NCBI GenBank assembly: GCA_902570545.1
Contig: CACFYO010000026.1
Location: 1 to 6,683, forward strand
Reading direction: 5' to 3'
Origin: an uncultured Pelagibacteraceae bacterium
GTDB lineage: Bacteria; Pseudomonadota; Alphaproteobacteria; Pelagibacterales; Pelagibacteraceae
DNA length: 6,683 nucleotides
The position numbers were made by a program, and so were the translations under genes. Shown in pieces: positions 6,504 to 6,683 of the stretch. Under the pieces are notes generated by a model. That model was not told where the DNA came from and made no database searches. It saw only the letters and a program-made list of their open reading frames with translations. Numbering within the stretch: position 1 is the stretch's first letter; each line of letters begins with the position of its first letter.

Positions 6504-6683
6504 AAACTAACGAGAATAAAACTAAAGCTCAATCAATGGGACTTCATTCTGAAGTCTTAACAGGTAAAACTCAACAAAAATTTTTCAACCCTGATGAAGC
6601 AGAAAACTTTTATTATTGGGGAACTTATGATGTTGATTTTAACAAAAGAATTGATCTTGATGTAAATGATCTAGATTGCAAAG
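6491..6683 (+). CDS. start of probable GlxC / MgsB-like (glutamate synthase GXGXG-domain) subunit, cut by window end
   Basis: A frame opens at ATG 6491, preceded by GGAGAGG, and stays open for 64 codons to the end of the window. The visible peptide starts MANMKTNENKTKAQ and includes FFNPDEAENFYYWGTYDVDF (31-50), followed by an acidic stretch, NKRIDLDVNDLDCK. It overlaps the amidotransferase gene by 13 bases in another frame. The conserved GXGXG beta-helix that would prove a GlxC/MgsB identity would lie beyond the window, so the call rests mainly on gene order (glnT, glxB, glxC, glxD in known clusters). The polar Lys/Asn-rich N-terminus looks like a flexible leader. That a real gene begins here is much more certain than its function. 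Confidence 0.6.
   Translation, partial: MANMKTNENKTKAQSMGLHSEVLTGKTQQKFFNPDEAENFYYWGTYDVDFNKRIDLDVNDLDCK

Noticed and set aside
1..6683. CRISPR arrays, insertion sequences, tRNA genes or attachment sites
   Set aside because: No regularly spaced repeats, transposase-like coding, tRNA cloverleaf or long terminal repeats were seen; coding density leaves gaps of less than 100 bases only.

Overview
The window is a stretch of AT-rich (roughly one-third G+C), tightly packed bacterial DNA with every supported gene on the + strand. Short intergenic gaps, heavy Lys/Asn/Ile use and a gene set for one-carbon and methylated-amine metabolism suggest a marine alphaproteobacterium of the SAR11 / Candidatus Pelagibacter type. 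That assignment is an inference from style and content, because no rRNA or other taxonomic marker is present.

Left part (1-2581): the 3' portion of a large gene whose reading frame is already open at the first bases, so its true start lies outside the window. It encodes a DUF1989 (urea-carboxylase-associated type) region fused to a GcvT-like, tetrahydrofolate-dependent aminomethyltransferase. A small winged-helix protein resembling MarR regulators follows, with its ATG overlapping the stop of the large gene by one base.

Middle (2582-4070): a 97-base, almost purely A/T spacer leads into a stand-alone FAD-dependent amine/amino-acid oxidoreductase of the sarcosine oxidase / dimethylglycine dehydrogenase (DAO) superfamily. 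A 66-base spacer with a weak hairpin and a T run follows.

Right part (4071-6683): a glutamine-synthetase-family ligase of the GlnT/GmaS group, a class II glutamine amidotransferase (GlxB/MgsA-like), and the first 64 codons of the next gene, probably the GlxC/MgsB subunit. These look like one operon (21-base gap, then a 13-base overlap). The order matches the start of the known glnT/gmaS-glxBCD (mgsABC) clusters, in which glutamate is joined to an amine and the gamma-glutamylamide is then rearranged by a glutamate-synthase-like complex.

How the genes could work together (inference): the right-hand operon would capture methylamine or another amine as a gamma-glutamylamide and convert it to an N-alkylated glutamate. 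The flavoprotein plus the GcvT-like protein could oxidise an N-methyl group and deliver the carbon to tetrahydrofolate, the job done in other bacteria by the four-subunit N-methylglutamate dehydrogenase. An equally open alternative is that the left genes handle a different methylated compound such as sarcosine or dimethylglycine and are merely neighbours. No RNA genes, mobile elements, CRISPR arrays or origins were seen.
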